From Chloroflexota bacterium (lineage in GTDB: Bacteria > Chloroflexota > Dehalococcoidia > DSTF01 > JACRBR01), in assembly GCA_016213125.1 (NCBI GenBank), contig JACRBR010000127.1, positions 1-6,511 on the forward strand: a stretch of DNA of 6,511 nucleotides, in the 5' to 3' direction. The translations under genes were made by a program, and so were the position numbers. How positions within the stretch are numbered: the stretch's first letter is position 1; every line of letters starts with the position of its first letter. The notes under the pieces were generated by a model, which was not told where the DNA came from, ran no database searches, and was given only the letters and a program-made list of their open reading frames with translations. Of this stretch, positions 1-5,633 are shown piece after piece.

Positions 1-459
1 ATCCAGCGTCCCGTTGGGCGTCACGACCTTCACGTAGTAGGTGGTGCCGGTGGCCAAATTTGCGGCGGCCTTCACGGTCACCCGCAGGGTCGCGGTGGGC
101 GACCAATCAGTCGCGTTCTCCAGCGTCTCGTACCAGCAGGGAGCCGTGCAGCTCGAATCGGTGCCGTATGGGATGCGCTGGAAGTCGCCCGTGGGGCCGA
201 AGAAGACGTCGATGCGGTCCAGCGGCGCGATCTTCGACGCGCCGACGTTCTTCACCCACACGCTCGCATCAGGACTCCCGTCTTGTCCGGTCGCGTGGAC
301 GATCTCGATCTGGCTCGCGATGCGGTCCTGCACGGCGCTTGAAGATGCCAGCAGAGAGCCCGTCGTCTTGCTGACAGCAGGAAGCACCGCGTTCGTCACG
401 GCCACAATGGCCACGATCGCGGCGATCGTCAGAAGAACGGTCGTGATTGCCTTATCGAT
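1..459 (-). CDS. ArlF/ArlG-like archaellum stator or anchor protein, partial (C-terminus beyond left edge)
   Basis: The reading frame gives 153 residues before the window edge. Residues 4-27 form one hydrophobic N-terminal segment (AITTVLLTIAAIVAIVAV and following), and the rest reads as a beta-rich domain with WVKNVG (68-73), VFFG (85-88), RIPYG (95-99) and VVTPNG (145-150). That architecture, one membrane helix plus a beta-sandwich, is typical of ArlF and ArlG, which anchor the motor to the cell envelope outside the membrane. I cannot tell F from G. C104 and C108 could form a disulfide; N115-A-T is a possible glycosylation sequon. It lies 41 nt downstream of the ArlD/E-like gene in the same direction. 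The start is odd: AAGGAG sits 7 nt before an ATC codon (459-457), an in-frame TGA lies at 474-472, and no ATG, GTG or TTG occurs until GTG at 414-412, which would cut the helix in half. The protein is probably nearly complete at the edge. Confidence 0.8.
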   Translation of the reverse strand, partial: MDKAITTVLLTIAAIVAIVAVTNAVLPAVSKTTGSLLASSSAVQDRIASQIEIVHATGQDGSPDASVWVKNVGASKIAPLDRIDVFFGPTGDFQRIPYGTDSSCTAPCWYETLENATDWSPTATLRVTVKAAANLATGTTYYVKVVTPNGTLD

Positions 460-500
460 GACGCCACTCCTTCAGCGTCCCCGCGTGAGACGTTCCTTGC

Positions 501-1184
501 CTAGTAGATAAGCCGCGGCCCCAGATCCGAGTGCTCGCCCTGCAGCAGGGCGTCCAGCTGGCGCAGCAGGACCGTCACCTCCATCGGGGAGGCCGGCTGT
601 TCCGGCGCGTCGATGTCCAGCTCCGAGACGCGGGCCAGCGCCTGTCGCGCGTCCGGTGCCAGGTAGCCGGAAACCTCGCACAGGTCCAGCAGGATCGCCA
701 GGCGCTGCGGCCCGATCCGGCGAATCGCGTCTTCGGACCACGCGGCAAGGTTCGCCACGGTCAGCAGGCTCCATCGCGCGGCGTGCTGCGGTGGTTGGGG
801 CCGGGTCGGCCGGGTGTGCTGAGGAGAAGCCACCTGCTGCTCCGGCTCCAAATGGCGTTCCACTTCGTGGATATCGTGCGGGGCCGCGTTGTGCGGGGCC
901 GCAGATTGCGGCAGCGGTGCCGCATGGGGCTGCGCGGTAGGGTGGGCAGCCGGCGGAGGCTCCTCGCGCCGGGGCATGATGATCTCGACGCGCGCGGGCT
1001 CCTCCACGACGGCCGGCACAATTTGGACCGCGCGCGGCCGGCTGGACTGATCCTCGAAGGGGCTGTCCTGCGTGAGAATGGCGCTGCGAATCTCGGTGAG
1101 GACCTGCTTGACCTCGCCCTTGATGATCCGCATCTCGTCTTCGAGAGCGGCGACTTTGCTATTGAGAGCTGCACTGCTCTCCAC
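501..1184 (-). CDS. ArlD/ArlE-like archaellum cytoplasmic adaptor
   Basis: A 227-residue soluble protein in three parts. Residues 8-38 are a heptad-like helix (LEDEMRIIKGEVKQVLTEI), probably coiled coil. Residues 40-136 are a low-complexity linker rich in Pro, Ala and His. Residues 138-190 form a helical domain with W149, RRIGPQRLAILLD (155-167) and SGYLAPDARQAL (172-183). The last domain resembles the FlaD/FlaE C-terminal domain, whose usual pattern is W..FL.EKVG...L..LL.YY...GWIS..V. In archaea, ArlC/D/E proteins sit around the motor base and receive switching signals from the chemotaxis system. The resemblance is from memory of the family, so the name is tentative, but the position between archaellin and ArlF/G genes fits. 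No separate ArlC is seen. The start is GTG (1184-1182), with GGGGAG about 4 nt upstream. ATG at residue 18 is a weaker alternative because it would remove part of the coiled coil. Confidence 0.68.
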   Translation of the reverse strand: MESSAALNSKVAALEDEMRIIKGEVKQVLTEIRSAILTQDSPFEDQSSRPRAVQIVPAVVEEPARVEIIMPRREEPPPAAHPTAQPHAAPLPQSAAPHNAAPHDIHEVERHLEPEQQVASPQHTRPTRPQPPQHAARWSLLTVANLAAWSEDAIRRIGPQRLAILLDLCEVSGYLAPDARQALARVSELDIDAPEQPASPMEVTVLLRQLDALLQGEHSDLGPRLIY

Positions 1185-1205
1185 GGCACTCCCCTGCCTT
1201 TCCCT

Positions 1206-1230
1206 CCGGCCGCCAGGCTTCGGCGACCGG
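1206..1230 (-). promoter_or_regulatory. intercistronic stem-loop after archaellin 1
   Basis: On the minus strand CCGGTCGCC, then loop GAAGCCT, then GGCGGCCGG. This forms a 9-bp stem with one G-U pair and a 7-nt loop. It lies in the 69-nt gap between the upstream archaellin stop and the ArlD/E-like GTG. A purine-rich stretch follows and there is no U-tract, so it is a poor intrinsic terminator. It is more likely a 3'-end stabiliser, a processing site or a partial attenuator. Confidence 0.5.
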
Positions 1231-1253
1231 GGCGCCCATGTTCGGACGCGGTT

Positions 1254-1838
1254 CTAGTTCAAGTTGATGACCGTATCCGAAATCGCGCCTGGCAGCGTCC
1301 GCTGGATCACCATGACCGCGCCCGATGCAGGCTGAATCTGTAGTGTGAACGTATCGTTCTCGTTGATATCGACGCCTGCGATGGCATCGACGTTCGTCGC
1401 CGTGATCTCGAAGAGCTCACCCGGCTCCAGGAGGTTGTCGGCATCTCCGGCGATCACGCTCGTTGTGTATGTCAGGCTGTCTACTTCCACTGCGTCGTCG
1501 CGATAGGAGACGATCGACTTGTTGTTCGTGGCAGCGGGATCCCAGTTCACCGAGGATCCCCCCGCCGCCAGCGTCACATCGAACGAGATCGCGGTGAGCT
1601 CAGTGCCGTTTGATGTGCCGATAACGCTCCCGGACAGCTCCATGCTTCCACGTGTCTTGGCCAGACCGGCCAGGACCGTTTCCTTGCTGCGCTCTGAGCT
1701 GAAGAGGCCGGTGCTCAGCACGACGAACGCGAACACCGAGGCGACAACCACAAATGCGATGAGGATGATCGCGGTCTCAAGGCCTGTGATGCCCCGCTGA
1801 TCCCTCAGGAGCCGCCGCACGTCCTTGCGCCGATCCAT
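1254..1838 (-). CDS. arlB: archaellin (archaellum filament subunit), downstream copy
   Basis: A 194-residue preprotein of the archaellin / type IV pilin-like class. Residues 1-16 are a short basic leader ending in RDQRG. The expected prepilin-peptidase (ArlK/PibD-type) cut is after G16, before ITGLETAIILIAF. Residues 17-45 are the hydrophobic helix that packs into the filament core, followed by the conserved FSSERSKETV (47-55) and an outer beta-domain with GDADNLLEPGELFEI (131-145). Sequons for N-glycosylation occur at N77-G-T, N106-K-S and N161-D-T. The ATG at 1838 was chosen because GGAGG lies 6 nt upstream; the longer frame, opening at ATG 1964, would overlap the preceding archaellin gene and has no pilin-like leader. 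It is about 70% identical by hand alignment to the upstream copy, so the pair arose by tandem duplication. It is probably cotranscribed with that copy across a 73-nt gap. Confidence 0.95.
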   Translation of the reverse strand: MDRRKDVRRLLRDQRGITGLETAIILIAFVVVASVFAFVVLSTGLFSSERSKETVLAGLAKTRGSMELSGSVIGTSNGTELTAISFDVTLAAGGSSVNWDPAATNNKSIVSYRDDAVEVDSLTYTTSVIAGDADNLLEPGELFEITATNVDAIAGVDINENDTFTLQIQPASGAVMVIQRTLPGAISDTVINLN

Positions 1839-1867
1839 CTCCAGCCTCCATGCCTTCGGAGAGATGG

Positions 1868-1889
1868 CCCGAGGCATCCATGCCTCGGG
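1868..1889 (-). promoter_or_regulatory. perfect inverted repeat between the two archaellin genes
   Basis: CCCGAGGCAT and ATGCCTCGGG are perfect reverse complements separated by two bases. As RNA this would fold as an 8-bp GC-rich stem (CCCGAGGC / GCCTCGGG) with a 6-nt loop ATGGAT. It sits 22 nt after the stop of the upstream archaellin gene and before the Shine-Dalgarno of the next. No U-run follows, so full termination is unlikely. A role in mRNA stability or partial read-through is inference. Confidence 0.6.
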
Positions 1890-1911
1890 ACCTCGAAGTC
1901 CTGTCGTTCTG

Positions 1912-2490
1912 CTAGTTGAGGTTGACGATGGTCTCCGCGATCGAAGGCGGCATCGTCCGCTCAATCACCATGTACGAGCCGGACGGCGGCTGCACCTGGA
2001 GGGTGAACTTGTCGTTCTCGTTGATTTCGGTCTGAGCCGCGAGACCCGTCAGGGCGATCTCGAACAGCTCACCTGGTTCGAGCAGCTTGTCGGCGTCGCC
2101 CGAGATGACCGTCGTCACGTACGTCAGGTCATCGATCTCGAGCGAGTCGTCGATGTACGAGACGATCGTCTGGTTCACGGTCGCGGTCTCATCCCAGTTG
2201 ACGGACGAGCCGCCGGCGGCCAGCGTTACGTCGAACCGCAGCTCTGTGACTTCCGTGCCGTCGGACGTGGCGGACACAGCGCCCGTCAGCTCCATGCTGC
2301 CCCGCGTCTTGTTCAGACCTGCGTACACCGTCTCCTTGCTCCGCTCGGAACTGAAGAGACCGGTGCTCAGCACGACGAACGCGAACACGGCCGCGACCAC
2401 CACGAACGCGATCAGGATGATCGCCGTCTCGAGGCCGGTGATGCCGTGCTGTTCGCCGAGCCGGCGAATGAAGTTCTTGATTCGAGTCAT
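1912..2490 (-). CDS. arlB: archaellin (archaellum filament subunit), upstream copy
   Basis: A 192-residue preprotein with the same plan as its downstream paralogue. It has a 16-residue basic leader (MTRIKNFIRRLGEQHG), an expected cleavage before ITGLETAIILIAF, a hydrophobic assembly helix at 17-45, FSSERSKETV, and an outer domain with GDADKLLEPGELFEI (131-145). The ATG is well supported: a perfect AGGAGG (2504-2499) lies 8 nt upstream. Sequons are N60-K-T and N106-Q-T; only the N106 position is shared with the other copy. Being first in the archaellin tandem, with the best ribosome site and a 260-nt leader, it is the likelier major subunit; that is inference. The match to archaellin rather than to bacterial type IV pilin rests on the TGLETAI..IAFVVVA..F helix and the following SSERSKE region, which are archaellin signatures. 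Confidence 0.96.
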   Translation of the reverse strand: MTRIKNFIRRLGEQHGITGLETAIILIAFVVVAAVFAFVVLSTGLFSSERSKETVYAGLNKTRGSMELTGAVSATSDGTEVTELRFDVTLAAGGSSVNWDETATVNQTIVSYIDDSLEIDDLTYVTTVISGDADKLLEPGELFEIALTGLAAQTEINENDKFTLQVQPPSGSYMVIERTMPPSIAETIVNLN

Positions 2491-2750
2491 TCGTGAAGCC
2501 TCCTGTACTTGGTGGAAATGGCAATGCTCCTGATTCGGAGCCCTCCCCCGAACTGTGTTGCTCGCGTTGCCACCTCCTTAGACGATGCCCATCCGGCATC
2601 TCGGATCGCCTTCGGGCCGCCCGGGGCATGCCCGATGCAGGCCCTCTACGTTCCGAACGGTCGCTTTGTGTAAAGGTTCGTGATATGTCTGTGACGGGTG
2701 TATGGGGATAACGCTTAATTTGTAATGGGTGCGGACACCCGGCGAACGCA
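2491..2750 (-). promoter_or_regulatory. leader and probable promoter region of the archaellin operon
   Basis: A 260-nt non-coding stretch between the sensor stop and the archaellin start. Contents on the minus strand, from far to near: GGGTG/CACCC with a 4-nt loop (2740-2727); an AT-rich patch (2726-2709), the likeliest promoter zone, although I find no convincing -35/-10 pair; GC-rich DNA with the palindrome GGGCATGCCC (2633-2624); a 6-bp hairpin GATGCC/GGCATC (2600-2584); TAAGGAGGTG (2580-2571), a 10-nt match to the anti-Shine-Dalgarno but with no properly spaced start codon; and the real AGGAGG (2504-2499). The GATGC at 2600-2596 could alternatively pair with GCATC at 2638-2634, so two exclusive folds are possible. 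No gene of credible composition is present. Confidence 0.45.
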
Positions 2751-4577
2751 CTACGCCGCTTCGGTGGACGACACCTCTGTGGCCTTCGCTGACACGCTTT
2801 CGAAAGGCTGCGCTTCGCCCCCCGTTGCAACATCAGCCCGGACATCGCCAACCGCGAACTGAACGGCCACCTCTGTCGTGTCCTCTGAGTGCTCAAGGCG
2901 GAAGTCGCCGCCGTACGCTTCCACTGCCAGCGCGGCGGCATCGAAGACCGAAGCATCGAGGCCCGCGCCGGCGCCGCGCCCCTTCACCGCGAGCCACAGC
3001 GCAGACGTCGACCGATGGAGGCTCACCGTGCAGGCCTCGAGGCCGATGTCGGCAAACTGCTGCAGTGCTTCCAGGACCAGGCGGTACATCACGATCCGGC
3101 GGGGCATCCCAATCGCCCGTTCGCTATCTTCGTCGACGCTATCGACATCCGCCGCGGCATCGACCTCTACATCCAGCACGTCGGCCACGTCCTTGCGCAG
3201 CGCGCGGAGCGCCGCCGGCAGGCCCAGCCGCACCAGGTCCGGATACAGCTCCTGGCCCAGCGCCCGCAGCTCATGCTCGTTCAGGTCATCCAGCTCATGC
3301 TCTGCGCGCTCCAGCATGACCCGCATCAGGTCCGGGCTCCCACTCTGCAGCTGGATAGCCTCATCCACCCGCGACGACGCTACCAGTAGTCGGGCCTGCA
3401 CGGACTCGCGGAGCCGGGCGGCCAACCTCGCGTTCCGCGCCTCGTACGCGGCGATCAGCGTCCTCGCATCGATGTTGGGCGGCGGCGGGCCCTCTGGCGC
3501 CACAGGCTCAGGTTCCGTATCTGCGTATTCCTCGAGAACGGCCTCGCTCTCCTCGACCTGCACATCCTCGACCTGCTCGCGAGCATCAGGGCGGCGAGCC
3601 AGCAGTCGAAGGACCACAAGTCCGACAAGCGAGAGCAACGTGGCGGCGGCGGCGGCCGTGAGCCACACCGTGCTCGAAGCGCCTGCGCTGGCCAGGACGC
3701 GTTGTGCTGGGAGACACGAGGCGACCGTCCATTCGTGGTCGATCTGCGTTCCCGGCGCGATCGCCTCAAGTCCACAGATCGAGTCGACCCCGCCCACGTG
3801 GCCCCGAATCGTGCCGCCGGCGAAGTCGCGCCCTTTCCATGGCTGCCCCATGACATCGCGAGAGACACCCGCGGCGAGCTGACCGTCACGGTTGATGAGG
3901 ATGTTCTGCCCGCCGTCAACGGTCGCCGAAAGCGTCGGCCGCCAGAGGCTGTTGGGATCCGCGCGGGCGACGAGCACCCCCCACTTCTCCCCCGACACAT
4001 CGACGAGGATCGATGCATAATCGACGTGCGCCCTCCCGTCGGGATCGAGCACGATGTCGGAGTTCGCGTTTCCTTGGTTCGCCCGGACCGCAGCAAACGC
4101 CTGGCCGATGGTCGCATCCAACAGCGAGACATCGGTCGCTGATACGACCCGCCCGTCCAGTCCGACGACGGCCAGGCCTGAGAACCGGTTCGTATTCAGC
4201 TCCAACAGCCGCCGGAGCGCGGCCGTGCGCACGTCGGATGGTGTGCCCAGGCTGCGGACCTGCGTGTCTTCCGCGTCCCGCAGCAACTGGATGTACCCCG
4301 CGAACGCATCTCCCGTCGCCAGCAGGCCGCTGTGATCCGCAAACGAACCGGCCTCCCCGGCCGCCCGGTCTTGCTCTTGACCGCCGTACGCGCGGTTCGC
4401 CGCCACGCTGACAATTGCCGCCACCGCTGCTGCGACAAGCACCATCGCCATGGCCGCAACCACCAGTGGAGGACCGCCGTGCGAACGTGCGCGCCGGAAC
4501 ACATCACCGGCCCCGGCCGGCGGGTGGATACGCAGTCGAAACAGCCGGGATGGGCTGAGCGCCCTGAGCAATCGCAT
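2751..4577 (-). CDS. membrane sensor with dCache-like domain and degenerate HisKA_3-type histidine kinase module
   Basis: A 608-residue protein. The Arg-rich N-terminus is cytoplasmic, followed by TM1 (about 37-60), an outside domain (61-302), TM2 (304-327), an acidic Pro-rich linker (331-370), a helical region (372-465) and an ATPase-like domain (485-575). The outside part has the dCache pattern of repeated strand-DG-strand units (LDGRVVSATD near 140-149, INRDGQLAAG near 228-237) and two Cys (C268, C288) that may pair. The segment LRALGQELYPDLVRLGLPAALRAL (437-460) aligns with the HisKA_3-type phosphoacceptor helix, usually LR.LS..LHPS..RLGL..ALR.L, but the His is Tyr445. The N-box Asn is Gln507 (EALQQFAD), and the DxGxG Asp is Val531 (VKGRGAG). 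It therefore looks like a pseudokinase. The frame itself is intact, so it is a maintained gene. Its ligand and partner are unknown. It points the same way as the archaellin genes. The ATG at 4577 lacks a Shine-Dalgarno, so the true start could be a few codons inside, such as GTG at residue 26. Confidence 0.8.
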   Translation of the reverse strand: MRLLRALSPSRLFRLRIHPPAGAGDVFRRARSHGGPPLVVAAMAMVLVAAAVAAIVSVAANRAYGGQEQDRAAGEAGSFADHSGLLATGDAFAGYIQLLRDAEDTQVRSLGTPSDVRTAALRRLLELNTNRFSGLAVVGLDGRVVSATDVSLLDATIGQAFAAVRANQGNANSDIVLDPDGRAHVDYASILVDVSGEKWGVLVARADPNSLWRPTLSATVDGGQNILINRDGQLAAGVSRDVMGQPWKGRDFAGGTIRGHVGGVDSICGLEAIAPGTQIDHEWTVASCLPAQRVLASAGASSTVWLTAAAAATLLSLVGLVVLRLLARRPDAREQVEDVQVEESEAVLEEYADTEPEPVAPEGPPPPNIDARTLIAAYEARNARLAARLRESVQARLLVASSRVDEAIQLQSGSPDLMRVMLERAEHELDDLNEHELRALGQELYPDLVRLGLPAALRALRKDVADVLDVEVDAAADVDSVDEDSERAIGMPRRIVMYRLVLEALQQFADIGLEACTVSLHRSTSALWLAVKGRGAGAGLDASVFDAAALAVEAYGGDFRLEHSEDTTEVAVQFAVGDVRADVATGGEAQPFESVSAKATEVSSTEAA

Positions 4578-4738
4578 ATCTAGAGATGAATTCTCGCCGC
4601 CGGAGGGGGCACTCCGTCACTCGCAAAGCCCCTTATTCCCGCTCCTCGCCTTCGGGTACTGCCCTAGGCAAACGCCCGCATTCTCCCGAGGGACGCCCCT
4701 ATCGAGCTCCGAGAAGTGCCCTTCCTGTGACATGACGA

Positions 4739-4750
4739 GGGTGTACACCC
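4739..4750. promoter_or_regulatory. candidate operator, palindrome GGGTGTACACCC
   Basis: A perfect 12-bp palindrome in the divergent intergenic region, 134 nt before the arlH start. Dyad symmetry of this size is typical of sites for dimeric transcription factors. A related TGACG plus GGTGTA arrangement occurs upstream of the archaellin operon (2692-2702). No regulator gene is visible in the window, so binding is inferred only. Confidence 0.35.
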
Positions 4751-4871
4751 CTATGCAAACCCGGTCCGACGCCGACAACATAGGCGTGACCCGGCCCGCA
4801 CCGGGGACGGCGCCGTGCGCGGTTCGCACAATGAGGCGCCGCCGGCAATGCCGCCAGAACGGCGTGAACAC

Positions 4872-4877
4872 GGAGGG
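4872..4877 (+). promoter_or_regulatory. Shine-Dalgarno of arlH (decides the GTG start)
   Basis: GGAGGG lies 7 nt before GTG 4885. A second, weaker GGAG (4897-4900) lies 8 nt before the in-frame ATG at 4909. The first is the stronger match and is preferred. The two starts differ by eight residues, all before the conserved domain. Confidence 0.6.
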
Positions 4878-4884
4878 TTTGTAC

Positions 4885-5628
4885 GTGTCTGCCCCCGGAG
4901 CCCGGCGTATGACCGTCATCAACGGCGCGGACGAGCGCCGCGTCATCTCCACGGGCAGCGTGGAGATCGACAAGAAGATGGGCGGTGGCATCCCGGAGGG
5001 CTCACTGATCCTCATCGAGGGTCAGTCCAACGCCGGCAAGAGCGTTGTCACGCAGCAGTTGCTGAACGGCGCCTTGAACAGCGGGTTCCGCTGCGTGCTC
5101 TACACGACGGAGAACACGTCCCAGAGCCTGTTCCGCCAGATGGCCAGCCTGGACCTCGACGTCACGGACTTCTTCCTGCTTGGCGCGCTGAACGTCTATC
5201 GCGCGCCGGCCGCGATGGACCCGCAAATGGCCACGACGATCTTCGACGAGATCCTGAATCACCTTGCGGACCTCGAGGGCCGGTTCGACGTCGTCTTCGT
5301 CGACTCCCTGACGTCGTTCGTCTCGCAGGTCCCGGAGCAGGCTACGCTGTCGTTCCTCACGCGAGTCAAGGAGTTCTGCGACCGCCGCATGACGATCTTC
5401 TTCACCATACACTCGTACGCGTTTGAGGAGTCGATGTTTATCCGGATGCGCTCTCTGTGCGATGCCCACCTGCGGCTGCGCGTCCAGGAAGTGGGTGACC
5501 AGCTGATGAAGGTGCTGGAGGTCGCGAAGGTACGCGGCGCCGAGAAGAGCACCGGCAACATCGTGAACTTCGATGTGGAACCCGGCCTTGGCATGCGCAT
5601 CATCCCCGTGTCGAGCGCGAAGGCATAA
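4885..5628 (+). CDS. arlH: ArlH (FlaH), RecA-like archaellum motor ATPase-family protein
   Basis: A 247-residue KaiC/RecA-fold protein of usual ArlH length (about 230-250). Seen directly: STGSVEIDKKMGGGIPEGSL (22-41); Walker A GQSNAGKS (46-53); a strand leading to Walker B VVFVD (136-140) followed by SLTSF; the helix VKEFCDRRMTIFFTIHSYAF (161-180); and SLCDAHLRLRV plus LEVAKVRGAEKSTGNIVNFDVEPGLGMRI towards the C-terminus, all typical of the family. ArlH binds ATP on the cytoplasmic face and docks on the ArlI hexamer inside the ArlC/D/E ring; its own hydrolysis is weak, and nucleotide state is thought to regulate the motor. It starts the plus-strand arm and is followed by arlI after 5 nt, so the two are surely one operon. 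GTG 4885 is the chosen start; ATG 4909 (239 residues) is the alternative. Confidence 0.95.
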   Translation: MSAPGARRMTVINGADERRVISTGSVEIDKKMGGGIPEGSLILIEGQSNAGKSVVTQQLLNGALNSGFRCVLYTTENTSQSLFRQMASLDLDVTDFFLLGALNVYRAPAAMDPQMATTIFDEILNHLADLEGRFDVVFVDSLTSFVSQVPEQATLSFLTRVKEFCDRRMTIFFTIHSYAFEESMFIRMRSLCDAHLRLRVQEVGDQLMKVLEVAKVRGAEKSTGNIVNFDVEPGLGMRIIPVSSAKA

Positions 5629-5633
5629 CACGC

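Larger units (their letters stand above)
4578..4884. promoter_or_regulatory. divergent intergenic region between sensor and arlH
   Basis: 307 nt with no convincing gene; it should hold promoters for both directions. The clearest element is a 12-bp perfect palindrome (4739-4750). CCTATG (4750-4755) and CATAGG (4779-4784) form a second, spaced inverted repeat, and CCCCTAT occurs twice (4696-4702 and 4748-4754). A weak plus-strand promoter guess is GTGACA (4727-4732) with TATGCA (4752-4757), 19 nt apart, which would place the palindrome between the two hexamers. I see no good promoter for the sensor gene. The reading frame upstream of the arlH start stays open through this region but its composition is not protein-like. 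Confidence 0.45.

Noticed and set aside
531..1343. Long plus-strand open frame (270 codons) opposite the ArlD/E-like gene
   Set aside because: Arg-rich, low-complexity translation with no domain; it is an antisense shadow in GC-rich DNA, and the minus strand codes for recognisable proteins here.
1839..1964. Longer start for the downstream archaellin (ATG 1964)
   Set aside because: It overlaps the preceding gene and destroys the short basic leader; the ATG at 1838 has a well-spaced GGAGG.
2487..2573. Possible 28-codon leader peptide starting with the GTG inside TAAGGAGGTG and ending in a TGA that overlaps the archaellin ATG
   Set aside because: The GTG is part of the Shine-Dalgarno match itself, so spacing is wrong, and the peptide has no attenuator-like composition. 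The overlap with the ATG is noted but not enough.
2727..2740. GGGTG/CACCC hairpin just after the sensor stop as an intrinsic terminator
   Set aside because: Only 5 bp and followed by ATTACAAATT on the minus strand, not a U-run.
2878..3882. 334-codon plus-strand open frame inside the sensor gene
   Set aside because: Ser/Arg-rich antisense shadow. The opposite frame gives two membrane helices and dCache and kinase-like segments.
4450..4884. N-terminal extension of arlH back to ATG 4450
   Set aside because: It would overlap the sensor gene and adds low-complexity sequence not found in ArlH; GGAGGG with GTG 4885 gives a normal-length protein.
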